Positions 21,022 through 28,994 of a stretch of 64,000 bases of DNA are shown here, piece after piece (position 1 is the stretch's first letter; each line of letters begins with the position of its first letter). The DNA lies in the NCBI GenBank assembly GCA_963813355.1, contig CAWEYS010000018.1, positions 124,001-188,000 on the forward strand, given 5' to 3'. Under the pieces are notes generated by a model. It saw only the letters and a program-made list of their open reading frames with translations, had not been told where the DNA came from and did not search any database. The DNA is from DATAGF01 sp963813355 (GTDB lineage Bacteria; Actinomycetota; Thermoleophilia; Miltoncostaeales; Miltoncostaeaceae). The position numbers and the translations under genes are program-made.

Positions 21022-21678
21022 ATGACCACGCTCGCCCCAGCCCGCCCACGAGTCGGCGACGCCGAGCGGATCCGCCTGGCCGCCCGGGCGCGGCGGCTGT
21101 CGTGGTTCAGCCTCGCCTACATGACCGGCGAGGGGGCGATCGCCATCGCGGCCGGCATCGCCGCCGGCTCGGTGGCGCTCGTCGGGTTCGGCATCGACTC
21201 GGCGATCGAGGGGTTCGCGTCGGCGATCATCGTCTGGCGCTTCACCGGCCATCGCATCTTCTCTGGCGCCGCCGAGCGGCGGGCGGCCCGGCTTGTGGCG
21301 GTCCAGTTCCTGCTGCTGGCGCCGTACGTGGCCTACGAGTCGGTCGCCGCCCTGGTGACCGGCGCCCGCCCCGAGGTGAGCTGGGTGGGCATCGGCCTGG
21401 CCGCCTCGAGCATGGTGGTCATGCCCTGGCTCGGCATCGCCAAGGAGCGCCTGGCCGTCCCGCTCGGCTCGGCGGCCACCCGGGGCGAGGGGCGCCAGAA
21501 CGTGCTCTGCGCCTACCTGGCGGGGGCGCTCCTGCTCGGCCTGCTGGGCAACGCCCTGCTCGGGGCCTGGTGGCTCGATCCGGCGGCGGGCCTGCTGATC
21601 GCCGGCGTCGCCCTGGTCGAGGGGATCCGGACGTGGCGGGGGGAGGGCTGCTGCGCGGGAGGGTGCGCGGCCGGCTAG
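21022..21678 (+). CDS. Cation efflux-like membrane protein
   Basis: A 218-residue integral membrane protein with about six helices, e.g. WFSLAYMTGEGAIAIAAGI, SVALVGFGIDSAIEGFASAI, LVAVQFLLLAPYVAYESVAAL and LAGALLLGLLGNALLGAWW. The GFGIDSAIE segment resembles the metal-binding helix of cation diffusion facilitators, and the Cys-rich end (GCCAGGCAAG) could bind metal. The usual cytoplasmic CDF domain is missing, so metal transport is probable rather than certain. ATG 21022; a TTG 15 bases earlier is also in frame. Its stop shares CTAG with the convergent lysyl-oxidase-like gene. Confidence 0.72.
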   Translation: MTTLAPARPRVGDAERIRLAARARRLSWFSLAYMTGEGAIAIAAGIAAGSVALVGFGIDSAIEGFASAIIVWRFTGHRIFSGAAERRAARLVAVQFLLLAPYVAYESVAALVTGARPEVSWVGIGLAASSMVVMPWLGIAKERLAVPLGSAATRGEGRQNVLCAYLAGALLLGLLGNALLGAWWLDPAAGLLIAGVALVEGIRTWRGEGCCAGGCAAG

Positions 21679-23309
21679 CGCCGCGCGAGCGCCCGGCGGA
21701 CCACCGTCGCGCCGCCGCGGAGGCGTGAGCGTGGCCGTCAGGCGCACCCGCGCCGGCGGCGAGGCCCCCTTCAGCGTGACCCGGCAGACGAATCCCCGCC
21801 GCGCGCCGACGCGCGCCCGGCAGCGGCCGAGCACCTTCCCCCGCGCGCTCGCGGTGATCGCGACGCGCCCGCCCTTGCGGCCGGTCGCGACCTTCGCGAC
21901 CAGCGTGCGCGGCCCGATGAAGCGCGCCTTGCAGCGGCGAGAGCAGCCTGCCGCCCGGCGCTCAGCCTCGGCCAGGGGTCGGGCTTGGCCAGCGCCTTCG
22001 GGGCCGCCGTGATGCGGATCCTGGCCTCGGCCGCGACGGCCGGGTCGGCGGCGCTGGCCGCGCGCACCACCGCCGCGCCGCCGGCCGGCGGGGCCTTCGG
22101 GGCGCGATAGAGGCCGGCCGCCGACACGGACCCGGCCGTGGCGCTCCAGCGCACGCCGCCCGGGAGGCCCCGGACGGTGGCCGTCAGCTGGGCGCTGGTG
22201 CCGGTGACCATCCTCGCCGGGGCGCCGGAGATGGTCACCGAGGGGCGCCCGTCGGAGATCGTCACGGTCGCCGCCTGGGGGTTGGTCGGGAACGCCCACG
22301 TGAGCGAGCGTGCGACGTACGTGAAGCTGTCCGCGCCCGCGTACCCGGGGGCCGGCGTGTAGACGAGCGGGACGCCCGCCGCGAAGTCCTGACCGGCGGC
22401 GAGGCTGAGGGTGCCGTGCGCCGGGGGCGTGACGACGCGGTAGCGGAGGTTGGCGTCGGACTGGGTGCCGAACTTCTGCGCCGACAGCGGTACGGCCAGC
22501 GATCCGGCGGTCTGGGCCACGGCGACCGGCTGGGCGATCCAGCCCGGCACCGTGACAGCCTGGGAGCTGAACGCGGGGGCGTTGACCTCGGCCGCCCCGC
22601 CGCCCTCCCAGAGGACGTTGTCGGGATCCGCCTGCGCGCCGACGACGTACGTCCCGGGGGCCGTGTCGGAGACGTCGATCCACTGGTAGGCGAGGTACTG
22701 GCCGTACACGTCGCGCCAGCCGGCCGAGACGCCCATCCTGAGGCTGGTCGCGTCGGGGTCGCCCTGCTCGCAGTAGTGGGTCACGTCGTCGGTGTAGACC
22801 GGGAGAGCGGGTGCCCCTGGCCCCGGGAAGGCGGGCAAGTCCTCGAGGTCGTAGAGGCAGAAGCCGACCTTCTGGCCTGGCGCCACCTCTGCCGTCCGGG
22901 CCTCGTTCCAGAGCGAGTAGCGCATCGCCCGCTTGAGGTGCCAGTGCTCGTGCGTGTCCTCGTCCTCGTAGCGCACCTCGGGCGCGGCCACCGGGACCGA
23001 GGGCGCGGCGTTGACCGCCGTCCGCGCGAGCTGCCGCACCGTCCCGGCCGAGGGGTTTCCCGAGATCTCGAGCGGCCCCTTGCCCACATTCGTGACGAAG
23101 CCGTCGAACCGCACCAGGAGGCGGCCCGCGCCGACGCCGTTCTCGGTGTCGTTCCAGAGCTGGGGCCCCCGGATGCCCTCGACCGGATCGGCCCGGAGGT
23201 CCGGCGCGTAGTCCTCGGGCGCGGCCAGCGCGAGGATCGGCAGCGCGATCGCGGCCGCGGCGGCGACGCCGAGCAACGCGGCGACGGTGCGTCGTGGACT
23301 CCGTCTCAT
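21675..23309 (-). CDS. Secreted lysyl-oxidase-family protein with Ig-like domains (two frame breaks)
   Basis: From ATG 23309, a Sec signal peptide (VAALLGVAAAAAIALPILALA) precedes a lysyl-oxidase-like domain with the copper-binding stretch THEHWHLKRAMRYSLWN, then VGFCLYDLEDL and DVYGQYLAYQWIDVSDT. Lysyl oxidases oxidise protein lysines to reactive aldehydes and cross-link extracellular proteins; in bacteria their targets are unknown. Ig-like and cadherin-like beta domains follow. The frame changes near 21955 (two extra bases or one lost) and near 21727 (one extra); restoring them gives a C-terminus with CKARFIGPRTLVAKV and a stop at 21675. A -10-like TACCCT lies eight bases upstream of the start, suggesting a leaderless mRNA. 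Confidence 0.78.
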
Positions 23310-23415
23310 CCCGGGGAAGGGTAGGGCCTCGGGGGCGCGCCGGGCACTGGACCGGGGCTCAGGATCGCCTCCGCCATCGCCCTCGGTGCGGTAAAGGTTG
23401 TGTGAGAGCCCGAGC

Positions 23416-23421
23416 TACACT
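23416..23421 (+). promoter_or_regulatory. -10 element of a leaderless moaD promoter
   Basis: TACACT sits six bases before ATG 23428, inside GCTACACTCGG, which recurs before the gene at 50782. No ribosome binding site fits, so transcription probably begins at the start codon. Confidence 0.55.
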
Positions 23422-23427
23422 CGGTGG

Positions 23428-23682
23428 ATGAGCGGGGACATCACGGTGACGGTGCGCCTGTTCGCCTCGCTGCGCGACGCGGCCGGGGCCGACCGGGTGA
23501 GCCTGAGCCTGCCCGCCGGCACGCCCGTCGGCGCGGTGTGGGGCCATCTCCCCGACCCGGTGCGGGGCGTCGGCCTGCCCGACGGCGCCCGCTACGCCCT
23601 GAACCACGAGTGGACGCTCCCCGGGGCGACCCTGCGCGACGGCGACGAGGTCGCCGTTGTCCTGCCGGTGTCCGGCGGATGA
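23428..23682 (+). CDS. moaD: Molybdopterin synthase small subunit (MoaD/ThiS family)
   Basis: An 84-residue ubiquitin-fold sulfur carrier. VTVRLFASLRDAAGADRV is the usual first strand and the protein ends VLPVSGG, with the Gly-Gly tail that becomes a thiocarboxylate. MoaD donates sulfur to cyclic pyranopterin monophosphate to make molybdopterin. Its stop overlaps the moaE start (ATGA). No other Mo-cofactor genes are in the window. Confidence 0.93.
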   Translation: MSGDITVTVRLFASLRDAAGADRVSLSLPAGTPVGAVWGHLPDPVRGVGLPDGARYALNHEWTLPGATLRDGDEVAVVLPVSGG

Positions 23683-24122
23683 TCGCCCTGACGCCCGATC
23701 CGCTCGACCCCGCGGCCCTGGTCGCCGCGGTCGCCGACCCCGACCACGGCGGCACCGCCACCTTCCTCGGGACGACCCGCCGCGAGGGCGGGCTCCGCGA
23801 GGTGGCCGAGCTGCGGTACGAGGCCTACGAGGAGCTCGCCTACGCGGAGCTCGCCGCCATCGTCGCCGAGGCCGAGGCGCGCTTCGGCGCCCGGGTCGCG
23901 GTCGCGCACCGCGTCGGCCCGGTGGCCGTGGGCGACGCCAGCGTCGCCGTGGCGGCCTCGGCCGGGCACCGCCCGGCGGCGTTCGCCGCCTGCCGCTACG
24001 CCATCGACGAGCTCAAGGCGCGGGCGCCGATCTGGAAGCAGACGGTCTACGCCGACGGCGAGGCGACCTGGATCGACGGCTGCGCGGCGCCCCGCCCGGC
24101 GGCGGCGGGCAGGACGGCGTAG
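23679..24122 (+). CDS. moaE: Molybdopterin synthase catalytic subunit
   Basis: A 147-residue large subunit. Motifs: GTATFLGTTRREGG, LRYEAYEELAYAEL, AVAHRVGPVAVGDASV and the C-terminal KARAPIWKQTVYADGEATW, including the catalytic Lys in PIWKQ. Works with MoaD as a heterotetramer. ATG 23679 overlaps the moaD stop. The following unknown gene starts two bases after its stop. Confidence 0.95.
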   Translation: MIALTPDPLDPAALVAAVADPDHGGTATFLGTTRREGGLREVAELRYEAYEELAYAELAAIVAEAEARFGARVAVAHRVGPVAVGDASVAVAASAGHRPAAFAACRYAIDELKARAPIWKQTVYADGEATWIDGCAAPRPAAAGRTA

Positions 24123-24124
24123 GC

Positions 24125-24544
24125 GTGCCCGAGCTGCCCCGCCCCGGCGTCGACGTCGACGCCCCGGTCATCGCCCCGGCGCAGCCGGACCTCGAGGACG
24201 AGATCGCCGTCGAGGAGGAGCTGTGGACCGACGACTCGGGCGAGGACTACAGCGGCTGGTACTGCGTGCGCACCGACCCGTGGGCCTGCCCGGCCGACGG
24301 CTGCGGCTTCATCGCCAACTTCCTCACGGCCGCCCACCTGATCATCGTCTGGCCCGAGAACGACGACCCGGCGCTCCTGCGCCACGCCGCCGCCGCCCGC
24401 GACGTGGGGCGCAACCCGAAGGTGGACGTGTACGAGCCCGGCTTCGGGCCGGCGTGCTCCTACTACCAGTGGGACGCCGCCGGCAACCCGGTCCACGCGG
24501 TCCGCAAGGACATGGGCGACGACGTCTACAAGACGAGGTCGTGA
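24125..24544 (+). CDS. Conserved-looking acidic Cys/His protein, unknown function
   Basis: A 139-residue protein from GTG 24125, two bases after moaE. The N-terminal third is acidic (EDEIAVEEELWTDDSGED). The core has Cys and His residues in YCVRTDPWACPADGCGF and LTAAHLIIVWPENDD, which could make a small metal site, and then RNPKVDVYEPGFGPACSYYQ and VHAVRKDMGDD. I do not recognise the family. Tight spacing with moaE suggests cotranscription, but not necessarily a cofactor role. Confidence 0.65.
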   Translation: MPELPRPGVDVDAPVIAPAQPDLEDEIAVEEELWTDDSGEDYSGWYCVRTDPWACPADGCGFIANFLTAAHLIIVWPENDDPALLRHAAAARDVGRNPKVDVYEPGFGPACSYYQWDAAGNPVHAVRKDMGDDVYKTRS

Positions 24545-24690
24545 GGGCCGCGCCGCTGGTCCTGGCCGCGCCCGCGCGCCGGTACGTCTTCGTCACCGCC
24601 TCGCTCGGATCCGGCATCCCGGGCCGCTACGTGAGCGAGATGAGCGTCGGCGACCTCCCCGAGGCCCGGTACCAGGAGGCCTGCTCCTAG
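24541..24690 (+). CDS. Small hypothetical protein (49 aa)
   Basis: GTG 24541 overlaps the preceding stop in a GTGA junction, the usual coupling pattern in this window, which supports reality. The product, with APARRYVFVTASLGSGIPGR and a C-terminal MSVGDLPEARYQEACS, has no recognisable domain. It may be the end of a broken gene or a true small protein. Eleven bases separate it from the convergent def stop. Confidence 0.4.
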   Translation: MRAAPLVLAAPARRYVFVTASLGSGIPGRYVSEMSVGDLPEARYQEACS

Positions 24691-24701
24691 GATCGACCGG
24701 C

Positions 24702-25196
24702 TCAGCGCCGGCGCGGGAAGACGTCCAGGGCCAGCGAGGCCACCCGGTCGAGGATCAGGATCCCGTCGAGGTGGTCCATCTCGTGGAGGATCGCGCGGGC
24801 CTCGAACCCGTGGGCCTCGACGCCCGCGCGCCGGCCGTCCAGGTCGGTCGTCTCGACGACGATCCGGGTCGCCCGGCGCACGTTCGCGGTGATGTCGGGC
24901 AGGCTGAGGCAGCCCTCGCGCCCGATCTCGTCGCCCGCGGCCTCGCGCAGCACCGGGTCGATGAGCCAGATCAGCCCCTGGGCGTCCGGGGCCTTCCTGT
25001 GCCCCGTGCAGTCCACGTACGCCAGGCGCCAGAGCTCGCCCGTCTGGGGCGCCGCCAGGCCGACCGTGCGCGGGTGGCCGGCCGCGGTCTCGAGGAGGTC
25101 GCCGGCCAGGCGCCGCGCCGCCGCTCCGGGCCGCCCGACGGGCGCCGCGGGCAGCTTCAGGCGCCGGTCGGGGTACACCAGGACCTCTCGTTTCAG
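24702..25196 (-). CDS. def: Peptide deformylase, probable CTG start
   Basis: Metal hydrolase that removes the N-formyl group from nascent proteins. All three motifs are present: GLAAPQ, EGCLSLPD and HEMDHLDGILI (metal His pair and catalytic Glu). The N-terminus expected of the family (REVLVYPDRRLKLPA) begins immediately after CTG 25196, which overlaps the stop of the ACT gene (CTGA) with GAGGAGG upstream. GTG 25178 is the only canonical start nearby and would cut off conserved residues. So either CTG is used or the junction is slightly wrong. 164 residues from the CTG. Third gene of folE2-ACT-def. Confidence 0.9.
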   Translation of the reverse strand: MKREVLVYPDRRLKLPAAPVGRPGAAARRLAGDLLETAAGHPRTVGLAAPQTGELWRLAYVDCTGHRKAPDAQGLIWLIDPVLREAAGDEIGREGCLSLPDITANVRRATRIVVETTDLDGRRAGVEAHGFEARAILHEMDHLDGILILDRVASLALDVFPRRR

Positions 25197-25720
25197 AAGA
25201 CCTCGTCCTCCTCGGCCTCCAGCGTCATCTCCACCTCGTGCTCCTCGGCCACCGGGGCGAGGGCGGCCTGGAGGGTCTCCGGGTCGAGGGACGGCGGCAG
25301 CTCGACCTCGATGCCGAGGACGTAGATCGGGGGGTCGCCGACCAGGCGGGCGGAGAGGTCGACGATGTTCGCGGAGCGGTCGGCGAGCGCTCGGGCGAAG
25401 CCGTGCGCGATCCCGGGATGGTCCGCGCCGTAGACCGACAGCACGCAGCGACGCAGCGGCGCGCCCGGGCGCTGGGGCGCTGCGGGCCCCACCCACAGGC
25501 CCAGGCCGAGCTCGTCGGCCACCGGGCGCAGCGCCGCCTCGACCTCGGCCGGGCCGACCTCGTCCGGGAGGGCCACGGCCAGGACCGTCGCGAAGGACCC
25601 CCGCAGCAGCGCGGCCCGCATGTCCTCCAGGTTCCCGCCGATCTCGAGCAGCGCGCCCGTGAGGGCGGCCACGATGCCGGGACGGTCGGCGCCGACCGCC
25701 GTCACGGCGACCTCGTTCAC
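25193..25720 (-). CDS. Double ACT-domain protein (GcvR-like)
   Basis: A 175-residue protein with two ACT domains: VTAVGADRPGIVAALTGALL near the start and VYGADHPGIAHGFARALADR in the second half. This arrangement matches GcvR-type and other amino-acid-sensing regulators without a DNA-binding domain. Ends with a run of acidic residues. GTG 25720 overlaps the folE2 stop (GTGA), and its stop overlaps the def start. Ligand unknown; glycine or serine sensing is a guess from GcvR. Confidence 0.82.
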   Translation of the reverse strand: MNEVAVTAVGADRPGIVAALTGALLEIGGNLEDMRAALLRGSFATVLAVALPDEVGPAEVEAALRPVADELGLGLWVGPAAPQRPGAPLRRCVLSVYGADHPGIAHGFARALADRSANIVDLSARLVGDPPIYVLGIEVELPPSLDPETLQAALAPVAEEHEVEMTLEAEEDEVF

Positions 25721-26712
25721 GGCCGCGGCACGCGCCCGTCCAGCCACTCGCGCAGCGTCGTGTGGTGGGCGACGTGCTCCCCGCCGTCGATCTCGCGCCG
25801 GATCTCGGCGATCGTGCCGGAGCGCTCGGCCTCGACGTCGTGGGTGTGGATGGTCTCGAAGTTGACCTGGTGGGCGTGGACGAAGGCGTCGTCGGGAAGG
25901 CCCGGGAAGCGATCGAGCGAGTGCCGCACCATCTCGCGCACGGAGTCCTCGACGAAGCGGGGCCGCCGGTGGGCCCGGTCGACGACGTACTGCTCGTCGG
26001 GGCGCTTCAGCAGCTCGTAGATCTCCGACGACATGCCGTCCTCGACGATGGCGATCAGCTCGTCGGCGTCCACCTCGATGTCCTCGGGGGCGCCGAGGTA
26101 GAGCGTGCCGCGGGCCCGCTGGTTGTGCGTCGCCACCGGCACGAGGTCCAGGATGCGCGCGACCTCCTGCGCCGAGAAGCCGTCCGCGCGCAGGGCCTCG
26201 GCGGCCTGGGCCGAGATCAGCCCCTGCGCGCAGGGGCATGCGTTCATGCCCTGCGCGGTCACCCCGACCAGGCGCCGGCTGGTCTCGCGGTTCGCGGCGG
26301 CGATGCCGATGAGCCCGTACATCTCCTGGGTGGGGATCCCCGTGACCGGCGTGCGCTTCTCGACCGGGTAGCTGGCCCGGATCGTCACCTCGCTGCGCAG
26401 CGCCCGCTGGCTGGCGACCAGCTTGGACGCGATCCGCTCGGCCAGCCCCTCGATGATCAGCGCCTCGCCGATGACCACGTCGTCGATGGCCTCGTTGACC
26501 TCCTCCTCGAAGCGCGACATGTGCACGCCCTTCTGCGCGGGGTTCAGGTCGCAGAAGCACGCCACCTCGGCGTGGAAGAGCCGCTCGTCGCCGTTGTGGC
26601 GGATGCGGATGGCCTTCGCCGACCGGGTGACGCCCGCCCGCGAGAGGCTGATGGGAGCCGCCGGCGCGGACTGCTGGAGGTCGTCCGGGAGGGTGCGCCG
26701 CATCGTGCTCAT
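25717..26712 (-). CDS. folE2: GTP cyclohydrolase I, type IB
   Basis: A 331-residue FolE2 (GCYH-IB), which opens GTP to 7,8-dihydroneopterin triphosphate for folate or related pteridines and can use metals other than zinc. Characteristic segments: RFEEEVNEAI, YPVEKRTPVTGIPTQE, the metal-binding Cys segment GMNACPCAQGLIS, VATHNQRARGTLYLG, VDRAHRRPRFVEDSVREMV and VNFETIHTHD. ATG 26712 has GAGGAAG upstream. Head of folE2-ACT-def; divergent from rpoD across 130 bases. Confidence 0.95.
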   Translation of the reverse strand: MSTMRRTLPDDLQQSAPAAPISLSRAGVTRSAKAIRIRHNGDERLFHAEVACFCDLNPAQKGVHMSRFEEEVNEAIDDVVIGEALIIEGLAERIASKLVASQRALRSEVTIRASYPVEKRTPVTGIPTQEMYGLIGIAAANRETSRRLVGVTAQGMNACPCAQGLISAQAAEALRADGFSAQEVARILDLVPVATHNQRARGTLYLGAPEDIEVDADELIAIVEDGMSSEIYELLKRPDEQYVVDRAHRRPRFVEDSVREMVRHSLDRFPGLPDDAFVHAHQVNFETIHTHDVEAERSGTIAEIRREIDGGEHVAHHTTLREWLDGRVPRP

Positions 26713-26793
26713 CGGGGAACTCGCTTCCTCGGTTTCGATGTGGGGCCGACGATGATGACGTACGCCGCGCCTTCGGGCCCGTGTCCCGGCCCG

Positions 26794-26799
26794 TATAAT
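26794..26799 (+). promoter_or_regulatory. -10 hexamer of the rpoD promoter
   Basis: A perfect TATAAT, rare in this GC-rich window, stands 43 bases before the rpoD ATG. The best -35 about 17 bases upstream (TTCGGG) is poor. The leader between them contains the GAAGGAG ribosome binding site. Confidence 0.6.
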
Positions 26800-26842
26800 C
26801 ACATCCGGCTCCCGCCCAGCCCTCGAGGAAGGAGTGCGCGCG

Positions 26843-27946
26843 ATGACGCATCCGTCCGGCCGCAGCGCTGTGGAGATCGCACTGCCGGACGTCGAGGAGA
26901 TGCGCGCGCTCGTCATCGACGGGCGGGAGAAGGGCTTCCTCACCTACGACGAGATCGTCGGGGTGCTCGAGGAGGCGGAGGTCACCAAGGAGCAGATCGA
27001 GGACTTCTACTCGCACCTGCTCGAGGTCGGCATCGAGGTGCTGGACGCCGACGGCGAGATCATCGCCCGCCGCGCGGCCCAGCCCACCGAGCGCCCCCCG
27101 GAGCTCGACCTCACGGTCGAGCCGAGCCTCGACTCGCTGCGGCTCTACCTGCGCGAGATCGGGCGGGTGCCGCTGCTCACGGCCGAGCAGGAGGTGGCCC
27201 TCGCCCGCCGCATCGAGCGCGGCGACATCACCGCCAAGGCCCAGATGGTCGAGGCCAACCTGCGCCTGGTGGTCAGCATCGCCAAGGGCTACCTGGGGCG
27301 CGGGCTCTCCTTCCTCGACCTCATCCAGGAGGGCAGCCTCGGGCTGATCCGGGCGGTCGAGAAGTTCGACTACCGCAAGGGCTTCAAGTTCTCGACCTAC
27401 GCGACCTGGTGGATCCGCCAGGCGGTCACGCGCGCGATCGCCGACAAGGCGCGCACCATCCGCATCCCGGTGCACATGGTCGAGAAGCTCAACAAGGTCG
27501 TGCACCTCGAGCGCCAGCTCGTGCAGCGCCTCGGCCGCGAGCCCCGCGCCGAGGAGATCGCCGACGAGCTGCGGATGAGCCCCGAGGAGGTACGCGACAT
27601 CCTGCGGATGGCCCAGCTGCCGGTCAGCCTGGAGAAGCCGATCGGCGAGGAGGAGGAGTCCGAGCTCGGCGACTTCGTCGAGGACGAGCAGGCGGCGTCG
27701 CCCTTCGACGAGGCCTCGGTCAACCTGCGCCGCACCGACATCCTCCGCGCCCTCGACGCGCTCCCCGACCGCGAGCGCAAGGTCATCGAGCTGCGGTTCG
27801 GGCTGCTGGGCGAGCAGCCCCGCACCCTCGAGGAGGTCGGCCGCGCCTTCGGCGTGACGCGCGAGCGGATCCGTCAGATCGAGAACAACACCCTCAAGAA
27901 GCTCGAGAACCTCCCCGAGGCCCAGAGCCTGCGCGACTCGGCCTGA
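26843..27946 (+). CDS. rpoD: Sigma-70 family RNA polymerase sigma factor, primary-like
   Basis: A 367-residue group 1/2 sigma factor. Region 1.1-like N-terminus (GFLTYDEIVGVLEEAEV), region 1.2 (LDSLRLYLREIGRVPLLT), region 2 (VEANLRLVVSIAKGY, DLIQEGSLGLIRAVEKFDY, FSTYATWWIRQAV), region 3 (IRIPVHMVEKLNKV) and region 4 (ALPDRERKVIELRFGL, VTRERIRQIENNTLKKL). Region 1.1 and the conserved HTH make it the likely vegetative factor, although it is short for one. ATG 26843 with GAAGGAG. Convergent with the response regulator four bases away. Confidence 0.93.
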   Translation: MTHPSGRSAVEIALPDVEEMRALVIDGREKGFLTYDEIVGVLEEAEVTKEQIEDFYSHLLEVGIEVLDADGEIIARRAAQPTERPPELDLTVEPSLDSLRLYLREIGRVPLLTAEQEVALARRIERGDITAKAQMVEANLRLVVSIAKGYLGRGLSFLDLIQEGSLGLIRAVEKFDYRKGFKFSTYATWWIRQAVTRAIADKARTIRIPVHMVEKLNKVVHLERQLVQRLGREPRAEEIADELRMSPEEVRDILRMAQLPVSLEKPIGEEEESELGDFVEDEQAASPFDEASVNLRRTDILRALDALPDRERKVIELRFGLLGEQPRTLEEVGRAFGVTRERIRQIENNTLKKLENLPEAQSLRDSA

Positions 27947-27950
27947 CCGC

Positions 27951-28703
27951 TCAGGGCACCGACGCGGTCGGGCCGAAGAGGTCGGTCCGCGGCTCGTCGG
28001 TGCCGGGCATGCGGCGGGGCGTGGCCTGGAAGCGGTAGCCGACGCCGTGGAGGGTCTGGATGTAGGTGAAGTTCCCGCCGACCTCGTCAACCTTGCGCCG
28101 CAGCCGCCGCACGAGGACGTCGACCGAGCGGTCGCCGTGCCCGCGCTCGCCGCCCCAGACGCGCCGGAAGATCTCGTCGCGCGACATCGCCCGGTCGCGG
28201 CCCTCCGCCAGCGTCCACAGCAGCTTGAACTCGAGCGGGGTCAGCTCGGCGGGGCGGCCCGCGACGATGACCGACATGCGCTCGGGGTCGATGCTCAGCT
28301 CGCCCTCGGCGACCGGCAGGCGCTCCGACTGGGCGTTCTCCACCGCCGTGCGTCGCAGGGCGGCCGTGACGCGGGCCAGCAGCTCGCGCATCGAGAAGGG
28401 CTTGGCCATGACGTCGTCGGCGCCCAGCGAGAGCACCTCGACGCGGTCGTGCTCGTTCGTGCGCGCGGTCACCACGATGATCGGCAGCCGCGGCGCCCAC
28501 TCGCGCGCCTGCCGGATGAGGTGCCAGCCGTCGACGCCCGGCAGCATCAGGTCGAGCACCACCGCGTCGGGGGAGGCGCTGCGCAGCGCACGCAGGCCGG
28601 CGAGCCCGTCGGTCGCGACGGTCGGCTCCAGGCCGGCGGCCCGCATGTGGAAGGCGATCGCCTCGGCGGTGCTGTCGTCGTCCTCGACGATCAGGATCTT
28701 CAT
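27951..28703 (-). CDS. phoP: OmpR/PhoP-type response regulator, probable phosphate-response regulator
   Basis: A 250-residue two-component regulator. Receiver domain: ILIVEDDDST (acidic pocket), VVLDLMLPG (phosphorylated Asp), VVTARTN and AKPFSMREL (Lys). Winged-helix output domain: LTPLEFKLLWTLAEGRDRAMSR, FRRVWGG, VDVLVRRLRRKV and TLHGVGYRF. No histidine kinase is adjacent. Divergence from pstS over a region with PHO-box-like repeats suggests the PhoP/PhoB role. ATG 28703 gives the usual MKILIVED start; ATG 28718 is also in frame. Confidence 0.85.
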   Translation of the reverse strand: MKILIVEDDDSTAEAIAFHMRAAGLEPTVATDGLAGLRALRSASPDAVVLDLMLPGVDGWHLIRQAREWAPRLPIIVVTARTNEHDRVEVLSLGADDVMAKPFSMRELLARVTAALRRTAVENAQSERLPVAEGELSIDPERMSVIVAGRPAELTPLEFKLLWTLAEGRDRAMSRDEIFRRVWGGERGHGDRSVDVLVRRLRRKVDEVGGNFTYIQTLHGVGYRFQATPRRMPGTDEPRTDLFGPTASVP

Positions 28704-28764
28704 CCGCTGGCCGTCCATCGCGGGTGAGGATAAGTCGCGCGACCGTCCCCTTCGTCGCCGTCCC

Positions 28765-28797
28765 GTGACGATCCTGTGAAACGGCGGTGAACGCCGG
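28765..28797 (-). promoter_or_regulatory. Candidate PHO box, three 11-base units, facing the regulator gene
   Basis: Three units spaced exactly 11 bases start at 28765 (GTGACGATCCT), 28776 (GTGAAACGGCG) and 28787 (GTGAACGCCGG). On the minus strand they read GTTCACC-like, matching the actinobacterial PhoP direct-repeat pattern, and lie about 60 bases before the regulator start, consistent with autoregulation. Confidence 0.6.
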
Positions 28798-28861
28798 AGA
28801 GAGGGGTCGGGAATGGCGATGGGTGGCGGTTCTCCGCCCGTCCGTCGCGCGTGTTACACGC

Positions 28862-28894
28862 GTCCCCACGAGCGTCACATCCGCGTCACCTGAC
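28862..28894 (+). promoter_or_regulatory. Candidate PHO box facing pstS
   Basis: CGTCACATCCG (28873) and CGTCACCTGAC (28884) are adjacent 11-base units; GTCCCCACGAG (28862) may be a weaker third. They would cover the -35 position of a promoter whose -10 could be within GATGTAGCTT (28908-28917). PhoP-type regulators activate from such sites when phosphate is scarce. Confidence 0.55.
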
Positions 28895-28994
28895 CCCGGC
28901 GGCGCCGATGTAGCTTCGCGCCGCCTTGCTCCCGACCAGGGCACCGGATCATCGCCGCAGGCTCGCGCCTGCCGACTAAGGAGTGTCTGACTCG

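Noticed and set aside
21022..21678. Typical full-length CDF zinc exporter with gene symbol
   Set aside because: The cytoplasmic metal-binding domain is absent, so no gene symbol is given.
23395..23414. GGTTGTGTGAGAGC before moaD as another palindrome copy
   Set aside because: It matches one arm (nine of ten bases of GGTTGCGTGA) but has no pairing right arm.
23310..23427. Molybdenum-cofactor riboswitch upstream of moaD
   Set aside because: The likely transcript is leaderless and I see no suitable stem structure.
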